Below, piece by piece: positions 45,934 to 54,059 of a stretch of 64,000 bases of DNA. Positions within the stretch are counted from its first letter, which is position 1; each line of letters begins with the position of its first letter. Source of the stretch: Variovorax soli NBRC 106424. GTDB taxonomy: Bacteria; Pseudomonadota; Gammaproteobacteria; Burkholderiales; Burkholderiaceae_C. The position numbers and the translations under genes were made by a program. Under the pieces are notes generated by a model. It was not told the DNA's origin. It saw only the letters and a list, made by a program, of their open reading frames with translations, and did no database searches. The stretch covers positions 62,001 through 126,000 of the forward strand of contig NZ_BCUU01000004.1 of NCBI RefSeq assembly GCF_001591385.1, in the 5' to 3' direction.

Positions 45934-46548
45934 ATGAGCATCCTCAGCTGGATCTTCGTGCTGGCCGCCAGCTATGCCGTGCTCAACGCCTTCGAGCAGC
46001 GCCGTCGCATCGCCCTCTTGGGCAGCGTGCTGCGCGGCTACCAGATCGAGCGCCTGATGGAACAGCTGATGGAAGGCTACCTGCGCTGGCTCGACGAGCA
46101 GGACCCGCAGCGCCGCACCCCGCTGTGGAACATGCTGCTGGAAACCGAGCGCACGCTGGCCGGCCAGATGGCCAACTTCGCGCGCGACTTCGCCGGCGTG
46201 CCGGCATCCCAGGCCCAGGTGAGCAAGCTGCCCTTCGGCCTGCCGTATGCGCAGCAGCTGCTGCCGCGTGCCCGGCTGTTCGATGCGCGCCGCCTGTTCG
46301 AGCTGCACGCGCGCGGCCTGCAGGCGGGCATCGACAACAGCGCGCACCGCAAGGACAAGGACCGGGCCTACATGATCACGGCCGAGCTGCTGCTGTTCCA
46401 GCACAGCTGCCACTGGTTCTGCCGCTCGCGCTCGGTGGCCGATGCGCGGTTGCTCGCGCGCCACCAGACGCCGTGGCGCCAGGTGGTGTCCAGCGTGTCG
46501 GAAGAAACGCGCGGCGACTACCTCGCCCTGGTCGGCCGGCGCTACTGA
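45934..46548 (+). CDS. Hypothetical membrane-anchored protein
   Basis: I do not recognise this 204-residue protein. It starts with one hydrophobic helix (residues 4-22, SWIFVLAASYAVLNAF), followed by a basic EQRRRIAL stop-transfer. A mainly helical soluble domain then carries several paired motifs: YLRWLDEQDPQRRTPLWNMLLETERT (near 50), LPYAQQLLPRARLFDARRLFELHARGL (near 105) and LLFQHSCHWFCRSRSVADARLL (near 150, with two Cys and two His that might bind metal). It lies 41 bp downstream of the cyclodeaminase-like gene and may share its transcript. Confidence 0.7.
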   Translation: MSILSWIFVLAASYAVLNAFEQRRRIALLGSVLRGYQIERLMEQLMEGYLRWLDEQDPQRRTPLWNMLLETERTLAGQMANFARDFAGVPASQAQVSKLPFGLPYAQQLLPRARLFDARRLFELHARGLQAGIDNSAHRKDKDRAYMITAELLLFQHSCHWFCRSRSVADARLLARHQTPWRQVVSSVSEETRGDYLALVGRRY

Positions 46549-46550
46549 GC

Positions 46551-47582
46551 TCAGGCGTCGGCGCGAATGCCGCGCATCAGGATCACGCCGCCCAGCGTCG
46601 CCGTGTCCTTGCGCATGCGCGAGGCCAGCGCGTCGGCCGTGCCGGGCTGCGCCTGCCAGCCCACCTCGATCAGGCGCTTGCTCACCTCGGGGCGGCGGAT
46701 CACCGTCACCAGCGCGGCGTTCATCTTCTCCACGATGCTCTCCGGCAGGCTGGCCGGGCCGGCCATCGCGGTCCAGATCTCCAGGTCGGCGCCGCGCACC
46801 GATGCATCGCGCAGCGTGTTCATGCCGTTGACCAGCGGGCTGGGCTCGGGCGACGTCACGCCCACCGCACGCAGCTTGCCGGCCTGCACATGGGGCATCA
46901 CCAGACCCGGTGGCAACAGCGACATCTGCACCTTGCCTTCCAGCATGGCCTTGATCACCGCCGGGTTGCCGTTGAAGGCCTGGTGCTTGGCGGTGATGCC
47001 GGTGCGCGTCTTGAGCAGCTCCATGCCCAAATGCCCCACGGTGCCGTTGCCCGGCGAGCCATAGACGGCCGATGCGCCCTGGCTGCGCGCCCAGTGCACC
47101 AGGTCCACCGGGTTGTCGCCTTGCGCATTGCCGGCCAGCGTGAACACCAGCGGCGCGGTGCCGATCAGGCCCACCGGCGCGAAGTCCGTCTCCGGGTTGA
47201 AAGGCGTCTTGTCGCTCAGCAGCTTGGCAATCGTCAGGTTGCCGTTGATCAGCGCGCCGAAGGTGTGTTCGTCGGTGGACTTGGCCACCAGGTCGGCCGC
47301 CACGTTGCCGCTGGCACCGGGCTTGTTCTCGACCACCACCGGCTGGCGCAGCAGCTGCGACAGCGGCTCGGACACGGCGCGAGCCGCCAGGTCGGGCGAG
47401 GCGCCGGCAGGAAAGCCGACCAGCAGCTTCACCGGCTTGGTGGGCCAGATGGCATCCGCAGCAGCGCGGCCGGAAGTGCGCGCACGCGCGGCCGCGTCGG
47501 GCTGCGCCCAGGCCATCGGCAGTGCGAGACCCGCAGCCGTGGCGCCGAGGCCTTGCAACCAGCGCCGTTTGTCGAGATCCAC
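46551..47582 (-). CDS. Bug-family periplasmic substrate-binding receptor
   Basis: This 343-residue tripartite tricarboxylate receptor has an N-terminus, DKRRWLQGLGATAAGLAL, resembling a twin-arginine signal. The family phrases WPTKPVKLLVGFPAGASPDLAARAV, VVVENKPGASGNVAADLVA and VYGSPGNGTVGHLGMELL follow. No cognate membrane subunits are adjacent. The substrate, likely a carboxylate, is unknown. The ATG is preceded by CAGGAG, part of which can pair in a hairpin (47590-47618). It converges on the hypothetical gene with 2 bp between stops. Confidence 0.88.
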   Translation of the reverse strand: MDLDKRRWLQGLGATAAGLALPMAWAQPDAAARARTSGRAAADAIWPTKPVKLLVGFPAGASPDLAARAVSEPLSQLLRQPVVVENKPGASGNVAADLVAKSTDEHTFGALINGNLTIAKLLSDKTPFNPETDFAPVGLIGTAPLVFTLAGNAQGDNPVDLVHWARSQGASAVYGSPGNGTVGHLGMELLKTRTGITAKHQAFNGNPAVIKAMLEGKVQMSLLPPGLVMPHVQAGKLRAVGVTSPEPSPLVNGMNTLRDASVRGADLEIWTAMAGPASLPESIVEKMNAALVTVIRRPEVSKRLIEVGWQAQPGTADALASRMRKDTATLGGVILMRGIRADA

Positions 47583-47589
47583 AGAAACT

Positions 47590-47630
47590 CCTGATGCAAC
47601 GATTTGGAGTACATCAGGTTACATTTGTAA
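47590..47630. promoter_or_regulatory. Inverted repeats upstream of the Bug receptor gene
   Basis: In the 144-bp divergent gap, CCTGATG (47590-47596) pairs with CATCAGG (47612-47618), and TTACATTTGTAA (47619-47630) is a perfect 12-bp palindrome abutting it. On the minus-strand transcript the first pair would fold into a 7-bp stem with a 15-nt loop, touching the ribosome site of the receptor gene. The second may be an operator. Neither has a recognised protein. Confidence 0.35.
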
Positions 47631-47726
47631 GCCGTCTCGAACAAGTCAACCAAAGGACTAAAGAACCGAGACAGTCGCGTCGACAAAGTTTGACCGCAGG
47701 CGGCCGCGCCTTCAGCATGCGCGTCG

Positions 47727-48836
47727 ATGATGGAAGACACGCAACGCAAAGCCTCTCGCTGCCTGGCCGCCCTGGCGGCGTCGATCTGCCTGGTGGCGCA
47801 TGCCCAAGAGCAGGGCCAACACGAGTCACAGCCGCAAGAAGAGGACAAGGGCGCGATGGCGCAGCATGCGCGCTCCCCCTGGCTGCTGGTGCCGCTGGTG
47901 AGCAGTGGCCCCAAGCTCGGCACCTCGGTGGGCGCGATGGGCGCCTACATCCACCGCTTCGACGAAGCGTCGCCGCCCTCGCTGATCGGCGTGCAGGCCA
48001 AGTACTCAAACACCGGCTCGTCCACGGTCGGGGCCGGCGGCAAGCTCTACTTCAATGAAGACCGCGACCGCGTCGTCGTCGGAATGGCCGGCGGCAAGGC
48101 CACCAACGACTACCTCGACTTCCTGGGCACCGGCCTGGAAGTGCATGACGACGAGCAGATCCGCGGCTACTTTTTGCGCTACCAGCACCGCGTGATGCCG
48201 CACCTGTACCTGGGCGTGCAGGCCGTGCGTTCCAACTACGGCGTGGATGGCGTGGACGTGCTGTCCGACCAGATCCTCGACGAGGCAGGCATCACCGGCG
48301 TGGACGCTGCGGGCCTGGGCATCGCCCTGAGCTACGACTCGCGCGACAACCAGCACAACCCTTCCAGCGGCGCGTACGCCCAGCTCTACAACGTGGCGTT
48401 TCGCGAAAGCCTGGGCGGCGACGTGAGCTACGACGTCTACAACGCCGACTGGCGCTGGTATGTGCGCACCGGCGAGAACAACGTGGTGGCCCTGCATGCC
48501 AGCGCCCGCTGGACGCACGACGCGCCGGCTTCACGCGAAGCCACGGTGCAGATGCGCGGCTACACGCGCGGCCAGTACCTGGGCAAGAACTCGCTGGCCT
48601 TCGAGGCCGAGAACCGCTACATGTTCCGGCCGCAATGGGGCGGCAAGGTCTTCGCCGGCGCCACCTGCCTGTACGGCGACGGCAAGTCCTGCAGCGGCGA
48701 CAACCTCTACCCCATGGCGGGCCTCGGCGCCTTCTACATCATCAAGCCCAAGGAGAACATGCTGGTGAGCGTGGACTACGCCAAGGGCAGCGGCGACAAC
48801 CACGGGTTCTACATCCGCTTCGGCCACAGCTTCTGA
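47727..48836 (+). CDS. Omp85/BamA-family outer-membrane barrel without POTRA domains
   Basis: This 369-residue protein has a signal peptide (cleavage near VAHA-QEQG), a short charged linker (QEQGQHESQPQEEDKG) and then a 16-strand-like beta barrel similar to the C-terminal domain of BamA/TamA. It retains the lid-loop motif in TVQMRGYTRGQY (near 275) and ends in Phe (FYIRFGHSF), the BAM recognition signal. There is room for no POTRA domain before the barrel, so it is unlikely to be an insertase. It is a stand-alone gene with no partner visible. An ATG 3 bp later is equally possible. Confidence 0.8.
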   Translation: MMEDTQRKASRCLAALAASICLVAHAQEQGQHESQPQEEDKGAMAQHARSPWLLVPLVSSGPKLGTSVGAMGAYIHRFDEASPPSLIGVQAKYSNTGSSTVGAGGKLYFNEDRDRVVVGMAGGKATNDYLDFLGTGLEVHDDEQIRGYFLRYQHRVMPHLYLGVQAVRSNYGVDGVDVLSDQILDEAGITGVDAAGLGIALSYDSRDNQHNPSSGAYAQLYNVAFRESLGGDVSYDVYNADWRWYVRTGENNVVALHASARWTHDAPASREATVQMRGYTRGQYLGKNSLAFEAENRYMFRPQWGGKVFAGATCLYGDGKSCSGDNLYPMAGLGAFYIIKPKENMLVSVDYAKGSGDNHGFYIRFGHSF

Positions 48837-48880
48837 TAGGCGCCGGTGGCGCCCTGTTCATTGCCGTTGCGCGTGGCGCT

Positions 48881-49894
48881 TCAGTCCAGCGACACGTTCG
48901 CCTTGCGGATCACGTCGGTGAAGCGCTGCGTCTCGCTCTGCACGAACTTGTTGAACTGGTCGCGCGTGGTGGGGAAAGGTTCGTAGCCGAAGCTCTTGAA
49001 CTTCTCCTGCACATCCGCCTCGGCCAGGCCCTTCTCGATGTCGCGCTTGATCTTGTCGGTGACCGAGGCCGGCAGGCCCGGCGGCACCACGATCGCGTTC
49101 CAGCCGATCACCTCGAAGCCCTTGGGGCCGCCGGACTCGCCCACCGTGGGCACGTCGGGGAAGGCGGCCACGCGCTGCGGCGCCGCCACCGCCAGGAAGC
49201 GCAGCTTGCCCGCGCGCTGCAGCGGGCCCGCGGTGGCGCTGGAGCCCAGTGCGAAGGCCAGTTCGCCGGTGGCCACCGAGGTGTAGAGCTGCGTGGTTTC
49301 CTTGTAGATCACGTGCTCCATCTGCGTGCCGGTGGCCGACTCGAACAGCTCCGAGCCCAGGTGCACCGGGTTGCCCACCGACCAGGAGCCGTAGTTGAGC
49401 TTGCCCGGATGCGCCTTGGCGTCGGCGATCAGGTCGCCCACGCTCTTGTACTTGCTGTCGACCGGCACGGTGAAGAAGAAGTAGGTGCGAAACAGCGGCA
49501 GCAGCGCATCGAAGTCCTTGGCCGGGTCGTAGGGCAGCTTCTTGAACAGTGCCGGGTAGGCCGCCAGGTGCACGTTGTCGGCCACCAGCAGGTCATGCCC
49601 GTCCTTGGCACCGCGCTTCCATGCATCGATGGCGATGAAGCCGTTGCCGCCCGGGCGGTTCTCCACCACCACCGGCTGGCCCCACGCGCGCGAGAGCTTG
49701 TCCGCGATGAGCCGTGCCACGCCGTCGGGGCCGCCGCCCACCGGGAAGGGCGTGATGATGCGCACCGGCTTGGTGGGGAACTGCGCTGCGGCGGCGGACT
49801 GCGCGACTGCGGCGCCGGGCAGCAGGCCAGCGGCGGCCATGGCCAAGGATGCGGCTGCGAAACCGCGGCGGCTCAGGGCTTGGTTGAATTTCAA
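48881..49894 (-). CDS. Bug-family periplasmic substrate-binding receptor (TTG start)
   Basis: This 337-residue receptor has a twin-arginine-like signal (LSRRGFAAASLAMAAAGLLPG, cleavage near AVAQ-SAAA). The family opening FPTKPVRIITPFPVGGGPDGVARLI, VVVENRPGGNGFIAIDAWKRG and LNYGSWSVGNPVHLGSELF follow. The best start is TTG 49894, which has GGAGA 6 bp upstream and gives a normal signal peptide; the next ATG is inside the signal. It lies downstream of pcaF in the same direction, so it may deliver an aromatic acid that drains through beta-ketoadipate. This is inferred from position. Confidence 0.87.
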   Translation of the reverse strand: MKFNQALSRRGFAAASLAMAAAGLLPGAAVAQSAAAAQFPTKPVRIITPFPVGGGPDGVARLIADKLSRAWGQPVVVENRPGGNGFIAIDAWKRGAKDGHDLLVADNVHLAAYPALFKKLPYDPAKDFDALLPLFRTYFFFTVPVDSKYKSVGDLIADAKAHPGKLNYGSWSVGNPVHLGSELFESATGTQMEHVIYKETTQLYTSVATGELAFALGSSATAGPLQRAGKLRFLAVAAPQRVAAFPDVPTVGESGGPKGFEVIGWNAIVVPPGLPASVTDKIKRDIEKGLAEADVQEKFKSFGYEPFPTTRDQFNKFVQSETQRFTDVIRKANVSLD

Positions 49895-49930
49895 GGATCG
49901 TCTCCAGTGGTTTGAATCGGGGGCACACAC

Positions 49931-49966
49931 GGTTGCGGCCGGGCACCCGTGCGCCCGGCCGCAACC
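49931..49966. promoter_or_regulatory. Strong hairpin between pcaF and the Bug receptor gene
   Basis: GGTTGCGGCCGGGC (49931-49944) and GCCCGGCCGCAACC (49953-49966) form a perfect 14-bp GC-rich stem with an 8-nt loop. It lacks a T-run on both strands, so it is not a standard intrinsic terminator. It could pause transcription or protect the 3' end of the pca mRNA. Confidence 0.55.
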
Positions 49967-50016
49967 GAAATGGAAAGAAGGCAGGAGATGGCCGCGAGCC
50001 GGCGCGGCCAGAGAAA

Positions 50017-51225
50017 TCAGACGCGCTCGAGGATCACCGCAATGCCCTGCCCCACGCCGATGCACATGGTGCACAGCGCGTAGCGGCCCTTCTGCTTGTG
50101 CAGCTGGTTGATGGCCGTGGTGGCCAGGCGCGCGCCGCTGGCACCCAGCGGGTGGCCCAGCGCGATGGCGCCGCCGTTGATGTTGACGCGCGCGTCGTCG
50201 TCTTTCAGGCCCAGCATGCGCAGCACGGCCAGGCCCTGGGCGGCGAAGGCTTCGTTGAGTTCGATGACGTCGATCTGGTCGAGCTTGAGGCCGGTGAGTG
50301 CCAGCACCTTCTCGGTGGCGGGGGCCGGGCCGATGCCCATCACCCGCGGCGGCACGCCAGCGGTGGCCATGCCGACCACGCGGGCGCGCGGCGTGAGGCC
50401 GTTCTTGGCGGCAGCAGCCTCGCTGGCCAGCAGCAGCGCCACGGCGCCATCGTTCACGCCGCTGGCGTTGCCGGCCGTGACGGTGCCGTCAGGGCGCACC
50501 ACGCCCTTGAGCTTGGCGAGCGCCTCGAGGCTGGTGTCGCGGGGATGCTCGTCCTTGCTGACGACCACCGGGTCGCCCTTCTTCTGCGGGATGGTGACGG
50601 GCACGATCTCCGAATCGAAGAAGCCCGACTTCTGCGCGGCCACGGCCTTCTGCTGGGATGCGAGCGCCATGCGGTCCTGCGCCTCGCGCTCGATCTTGTA
50701 ATCGGTGGCCACGTTCTCCGCCGTCTCGGGCATGGAGTCGACGCCGTACTGCGCCTTCATCAGCTTGTTGACGAAGCGCCAGCCGATGGTGGTGTCGTAC
50801 ACCGCGTTGGCGCGGCTGAAGGCGCTTTCCGCCTTGGGCATGACAAAGGGCGCGCGGCTCATGCTTTCCACGCCGCCGGCGATCATGAGGCCGGCTTCGC
50901 CCGACTTGATGGCGCGCGCGGCGGTGCCCACCGCGTCCAGGCCCGAGCCGCACAGGCGGTTGATGGTGGCGCCGGGCAGGTCCATCGGCAGGCCGGCCAG
51001 CAGCGCCGACATGCGCGCCACGTTGCGGTTGTCTTCGCCGGCCTGGTTGGCGCAGCCATACAGCACGTCGGTCACGGCCTGCCAGTCGACCTTGGCATTG
51101 CGCTCCATCAGGGCCTTGAGCGGAATGGCGCCCAGGTCGTCGGCGCGCACGCTCGACAGTGCGCCGCCGTAGCGGCCGAAGGGCGTGCGGATGGCATCGC
51201 AGATGAAAGCTTCGTGGATGGTCAT
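50017..51225 (-). CDS. pcaF: 3-Oxoadipyl-CoA thiolase
   Basis: This 402-residue thiolase cleaves beta-ketoadipyl-CoA to succinyl-CoA and acetyl-CoA. The acylated Cys lies in NRLCGSGLDAVGTAARAI (near 91), the His in GGAIALGHPLGASGAR (near 358) and the second Cys in ALCTMCIGVGQG (near 388). YGCANQAGEDNRNVARMSALLAGLP is typical of PcaF rather than PhaA thiolases. It follows pcaJ by 40 bp in the same transcript. Upstream steps such as ring cleavage (pcaGH/catA) are not in the window. Confidence 0.93.
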   Translation of the reverse strand: MTIHEAFICDAIRTPFGRYGGALSSVRADDLGAIPLKALMERNAKVDWQAVTDVLYGCANQAGEDNRNVARMSALLAGLPMDLPGATINRLCGSGLDAVGTAARAIKSGEAGLMIAGGVESMSRAPFVMPKAESAFSRANAVYDTTIGWRFVNKLMKAQYGVDSMPETAENVATDYKIEREAQDRMALASQQKAVAAQKSGFFDSEIVPVTIPQKKGDPVVVSKDEHPRDTSLEALAKLKGVVRPDGTVTAGNASGVNDGAVALLLASEAAAAKNGLTPRARVVGMATAGVPPRVMGIGPAPATEKVLALTGLKLDQIDVIELNEAFAAQGLAVLRMLGLKDDDARVNINGGAIALGHPLGASGARLATTAINQLHKQKGRYALCTMCIGVGQGIAVILERV

Positions 51226-51265
51226 GGGAGGAGTCCGGTGAATGGTGGATGGATCAGGCGGCAGT

Positions 51266-51916
51266 TCAGGCAGCGGCGATCGGCAGGCCGACCAGCTTCT
51301 CGAGTTCGGCGTGCGTCAGCCCGTCGACCAGGTCGATGAGCTTCAGGCCCTGCGGCGTGCACTCCAGCGTGGCAAGGTCGGAATACACGCGCTTGACGCA
51401 GCCGATGCCGGTGAGCGGATAGGTGCATTGCTCGACCAGCTTGCTCTCGCCCTTCTTGGTGAGCAAGTCCATCATGACCCAGGTCTGCTTGGCGCCGATG
51501 GCCAGGTCCATGGCGCCGCCCACGGCGGGAATCGCATCCTTCTCGCCGGTGTGCCAGTTGGCCAGGTCGCCCGTGGCCGACACCTGGAAGGCGCCCAGCA
51601 CGCAGATGTCGAGGTGGCCGCCGCGCATCATGGCGAAGCTGTCGGCATGGTGGAAGAAGGCGCCGCCGGGCAGCAGCGTGACCGGCTGCTTGCCGGCGTT
51701 GATGAGGTCGTAGTCTTCCTGCCCTTCGGCCGGCGCGGGGCCCATGCCCAGGATGCCGTTCTCGGAATGCAGGATGACCTCGCGGCCGGCCGGCAGGTGG
51801 TTGGCCACCAGCGTGGGCTGGCCGATGCCCAGGTTGACGACAGCGCCGTCGAAGATGTCCTGCGCGACGCGCTTGGCGAGTTCGTCCTTGGTGCGGCGGG
51901 TGTAGCTCATGGTCAT
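51266..51916 (-). CDS. pcaJ: 3-Oxoadipate CoA-transferase subunit B
   Basis: This 216-residue beta subunit of a family I CoA-transferase moves CoA from succinyl-CoA to 3-oxoadipate. The catalytic glutamate is in the motif ILHSENGILGMGP (near residue 50). The remainder matches the family, with GGAMDLAIGAKQTWVMMDL and YPLTGIGCVKRVYSDLATLE. It overlaps the stop of pcaI by 4 bp (ATGA), so the two subunits are translationally coupled. Confidence 0.94.
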   Translation of the reverse strand: MTMSYTRRTKDELAKRVAQDIFDGAVVNLGIGQPTLVANHLPAGREVILHSENGILGMGPAPAEGQEDYDLINAGKQPVTLLPGGAFFHHADSFAMMRGGHLDICVLGAFQVSATGDLANWHTGEKDAIPAVGGAMDLAIGAKQTWVMMDLLTKKGESKLVEQCTYPLTGIGCVKRVYSDLATLECTPQGLKLIDLVDGLTHAELEKLVGLPIAAA

Positions 51917-52614
51917 GCTGCCTTCTTGAAGCCGCCGGCTTGCGTGGCGACGCGATCGATCTTGACGACGTGGTGCACGAAGATGCCGGGCGTCACGATG
52001 GACTCGGGGTCCATGGTGCCCAGTTCCGCGATCTCGTGCACGGTGGCGATGGTCTTCTTCGAGGCCATGGCCATCACCGGCCCGAAGTTGCGCGCCGCCA
52101 TGCGGTAGGTGAGGTTGCCCCAGCGGTCGCCGCGCTCGGCCTTGATGAGCGCCACGTCGCCGTGGATGGGGTATTCGAGCACGTACTGCTTGCCGTTGAT
52201 CTCGCGCGTTTCGCGATTGCCGGCCAGTTGCGTGCCGAAGCCCGTGGGGCAGAAGAAGGCGCCGATGCCCGCGCCGGCGGCACGGATGCGCTCGGCCAGG
52301 TTGCCTTGCGGCACCAGTTCCAGCTCGAGCTTGCCGCTGCGATACAGCTCGTCGAACACGAAGCTGTCGGCCTGGCGCGGAAAGCTGCAGATGATCTTGC
52401 GAACGCGGCCGGCCTTGAGCAGCGCGGCCAGGCCCGTGTCGCCGTTGCCGGCGTTGTTGTTCACCACGGTCAGGTCCTTGGCGCCGTGGGCGATCAGGCC
52501 GTCGATGAGTTCATTGGGGATGCCGGCGGTGCCGAAGCCGCCGATGAGAACGGTGGCGCCGTCCTGGATGCCGGACATGGCGTCCGCGATGGAGGCGGCG
52601 ATCTTGTCGATCAT
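51913..52614 (-). CDS. pcaI: 3-Oxoadipate CoA-transferase subunit A
   Basis: This 233-residue alpha subunit partners PcaJ. Typical segments are DGATVLIGGFGTAGIPNELIDGL (near 20), NNAGNGDTGLAALLKAGRVRKIICSFPR, PQGNLAERIRAAGAGIGAFFCPTGFGT and GDVALIKAERGDRWGNLTYR. ATG 52614 is chosen: it follows GGAGACAGATTCA and gives a normal length, while longer frames run into the regulator gene on the other strand. It is the first gene of the pcaIJF transcript. Confidence 0.94.
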   Translation of the reverse strand: MIDKIAASIADAMSGIQDGATVLIGGFGTAGIPNELIDGLIAHGAKDLTVVNNNAGNGDTGLAALLKAGRVRKIICSFPRQADSFVFDELYRSGKLELELVPQGNLAERIRAAGAGIGAFFCPTGFGTQLAGNRETREINGKQYVLEYPIHGDVALIKAERGDRWGNLTYRMAARNFGPVMAMASKKTIATVHEIAELGTMDPESIVTPGIFVHHVVKIDRVATQAGGFKKAA

Positions 52615-52677
52615 TGAATCTGTCTCCTGGGTGGGGGAAAGCACTGAACAACCGACTTGCGATCTGCCTGCATGATT

Positions 52678-52708
52678 GTTCGTATATCGAACATTTGTTC
52701 GTATAATG
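52678..52708. promoter_or_regulatory. Three-box Pca-type operator and regulator promoter
   Basis: GTTCGTATATCGAAC (52678-52692) is an inverted pair of GTTCG half-sites, and a third direct copy, GTTCGTATAATG, lies at 52697-52708. This matches the arrangement known for PcaU/PcaR-type IclR regulators (a palindrome plus one more repeat). The third box contains TATAAT (52702-52707), a perfect -10 for the rightward regulator gene, so the regulator probably controls its own gene as well as pcaIJF. Confidence 0.65.
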
Positions 52709-52731
52709 AATTTTAGAGAGGATCGCCCGTC

Positions 52732-53517
52732 ATGACAAGCCGCCAGGCACAGACTGATACACCCCGCCCCGGGGACGCCTACGTGCAGTCGTTCGCACGC
52801 GGGCTGAAAGTCATCCGCTCCTTCAGCGCCAGGGCGCCGCGCCAGACGCTGTCGGAAGTGGCAGCGGCCACCGGCCTCACCCGCGCCGGCGCGCGCCGCA
52901 TCCTGCTCACGCTGCAGACGCTGGGCTATGTGGCCAGCGACGGCAAGCTCTTCTCCCTCACGCCGCGCATCCTCGACCTGGGCTTTGCGTACCTGTCGTC
53001 GATGCCCATCTGGAACCGCGCCGAGCCCGTGATGGAAGACCTGGTGCGCGAGGTGCAGGAGTCGTGTTCGGCCGCCGTGCTCGACGCCACCGACATCGTC
53101 TATGTGCTGCGCGTGCCCACGCAGAAGATCATGCGCATCACCCTCGGCGTGGGCTCGCGCCTGCCGGCCTGGTGCACGTCCATGGGCCGATTGCTTCTGA
53201 GCGACCTGCCGGAAGACGAGTTGCAGGCCCGCCTGGCGGCATCGACCATCGAGGCCTTCACGAAGCACACGCTGACCGAGCGCGAGGCCATCACGGCCCG
53301 CGTGCAGCAGGCCCGCAAGCAGGGCTGGTGCGTGGTCAACCAGGAGCTGGAGGAAGGCCTCATCTCCATCGCCGCCCCCATCACCGACCGCGCGGGCCGC
53401 ATGGTGGCCGCGCTCAACATCAGCGGCCAGGCGAATCGCACCAGTGCCAAGGTGATGCAGGAGACGATGCTGCCGTCGCTGCTTGCGGCGGCGCGGCGGA
53501 TTTCGAGCCTCATCTGA
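52732..53517 (+). CDS. pcaR: IclR family regulator of the beta-ketoadipate genes (PcaR/PcaU type)
   Basis: This 261-residue IclR protein has the winged helix (residues 18-75, with ARGLKVIRSFSARAPRQTLSEVAAATGLTRAGARRILLTLQTLGYV). A GAF-like effector domain follows (90-255, with SSMPIWNRAEPVMEDLVREVQESCSAAVLDATDIVYVLRVPTQKIMRI). PcaR-type proteins activate pca genes in response to beta-ketoadipate. The divergent position and the three-box site fit. AGAGAGGA precedes the ATG. Confidence 0.88.
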   Translation: MTSRQAQTDTPRPGDAYVQSFARGLKVIRSFSARAPRQTLSEVAAATGLTRAGARRILLTLQTLGYVASDGKLFSLTPRILDLGFAYLSSMPIWNRAEPVMEDLVREVQESCSAAVLDATDIVYVLRVPTQKIMRITLGVGSRLPAWCTSMGRLLLSDLPEDELQARLAASTIEAFTKHTLTEREAITARVQQARKQGWCVVNQELEEGLISIAAPITDRAGRMVAALNISGQANRTSAKVMQETMLPSLLAAARRISSLI

Positions 53518-53532
53518 GAAGGTCGGGCCGTA

Positions 53533-54051
53533 CTACCCCAGCACCCGCTTGCGCAGCTTCTCGAAGTAGGCAGGATCGGCAGGTTCCCCCGCTTGAGACA
53601 AGGCGCCGTCCAGCAATAGCTCTTCCAACCGCGGTCTTGGTCGATAGAGCGCGGCATGTTCGAGCGTGTACTCGCGCAGCGGCCCAAGTCGCGCTTCGGA
53701 CCGGACAAAGTGGCCGGTCTGCTTCATGTAGACGAACACATCGATGGGGGTGGGATCCTCGGCTGCACACGATGCAACCGAAATCGTCTTGCGCCTATAG
53801 CCGTCCGGTTCGTTGATCCGCTCCAGCACGTCCATCGCCTCCAGCGCAGCTTCATCGACCTCGAACACCTGACCGACGATGCGCTCGCCTTCTCCCGGCT
53901 GATCGAGCAGCCAGGGCGAATGGCGCTCCCCCACCAGGTAGAAGGGATAGCGCTCTTTCGTCACGAAGTCGCCCGCCACCCGCCGGCCCTTGTTCGTCGC
54001 AAAGTTCGGAAACCCCTCCTTCAAGGTGCCGAACACGAAGACCCGATGCAT
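53533..54051 (-). CDS. Gamma-glutamylcyclotransferase-fold (AIG2-like) protein
   Basis: This 172-residue protein opens with HRVFVFGTLKEGFPNF, the nucleotide-like YGxLkxG loop of the GGCT/AIG2 fold. The conserved acid follows in GQVFEVDEAALEAMDVLERINEPDGYRR. Proteins of this fold act on gamma-glutamyl amines or are uncharacterised. The family length is usually 120-150; the C-terminal extra helix (LEELLLDGAL and following) is not recognised. It lies 8 bp after the LysE gene stop, with GAGG before the ATG. Confidence 0.85.
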   Translation of the reverse strand: MHRVFVFGTLKEGFPNFATNKGRRVAGDFVTKERYPFYLVGERHSPWLLDQPGEGERIVGQVFEVDEAALEAMDVLERINEPDGYRRKTISVASCAAEDPTPIDVFVYMKQTGHFVRSEARLGPLREYTLEHAALYRPRPRLEELLLDGALSQAGEPADPAYFEKLRKRVLG

Positions 54052-54059
54052 GCCGGGCC

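Noticed and set aside
52678-52708. LexA or CRISPR-like repeat
   Set aside because: Only three GTTCG half-sites occur, in a divergent promoter next to an IclR gene, so an IclR operator explains them. No CRISPR-like spaced repeats exist anywhere in the window.
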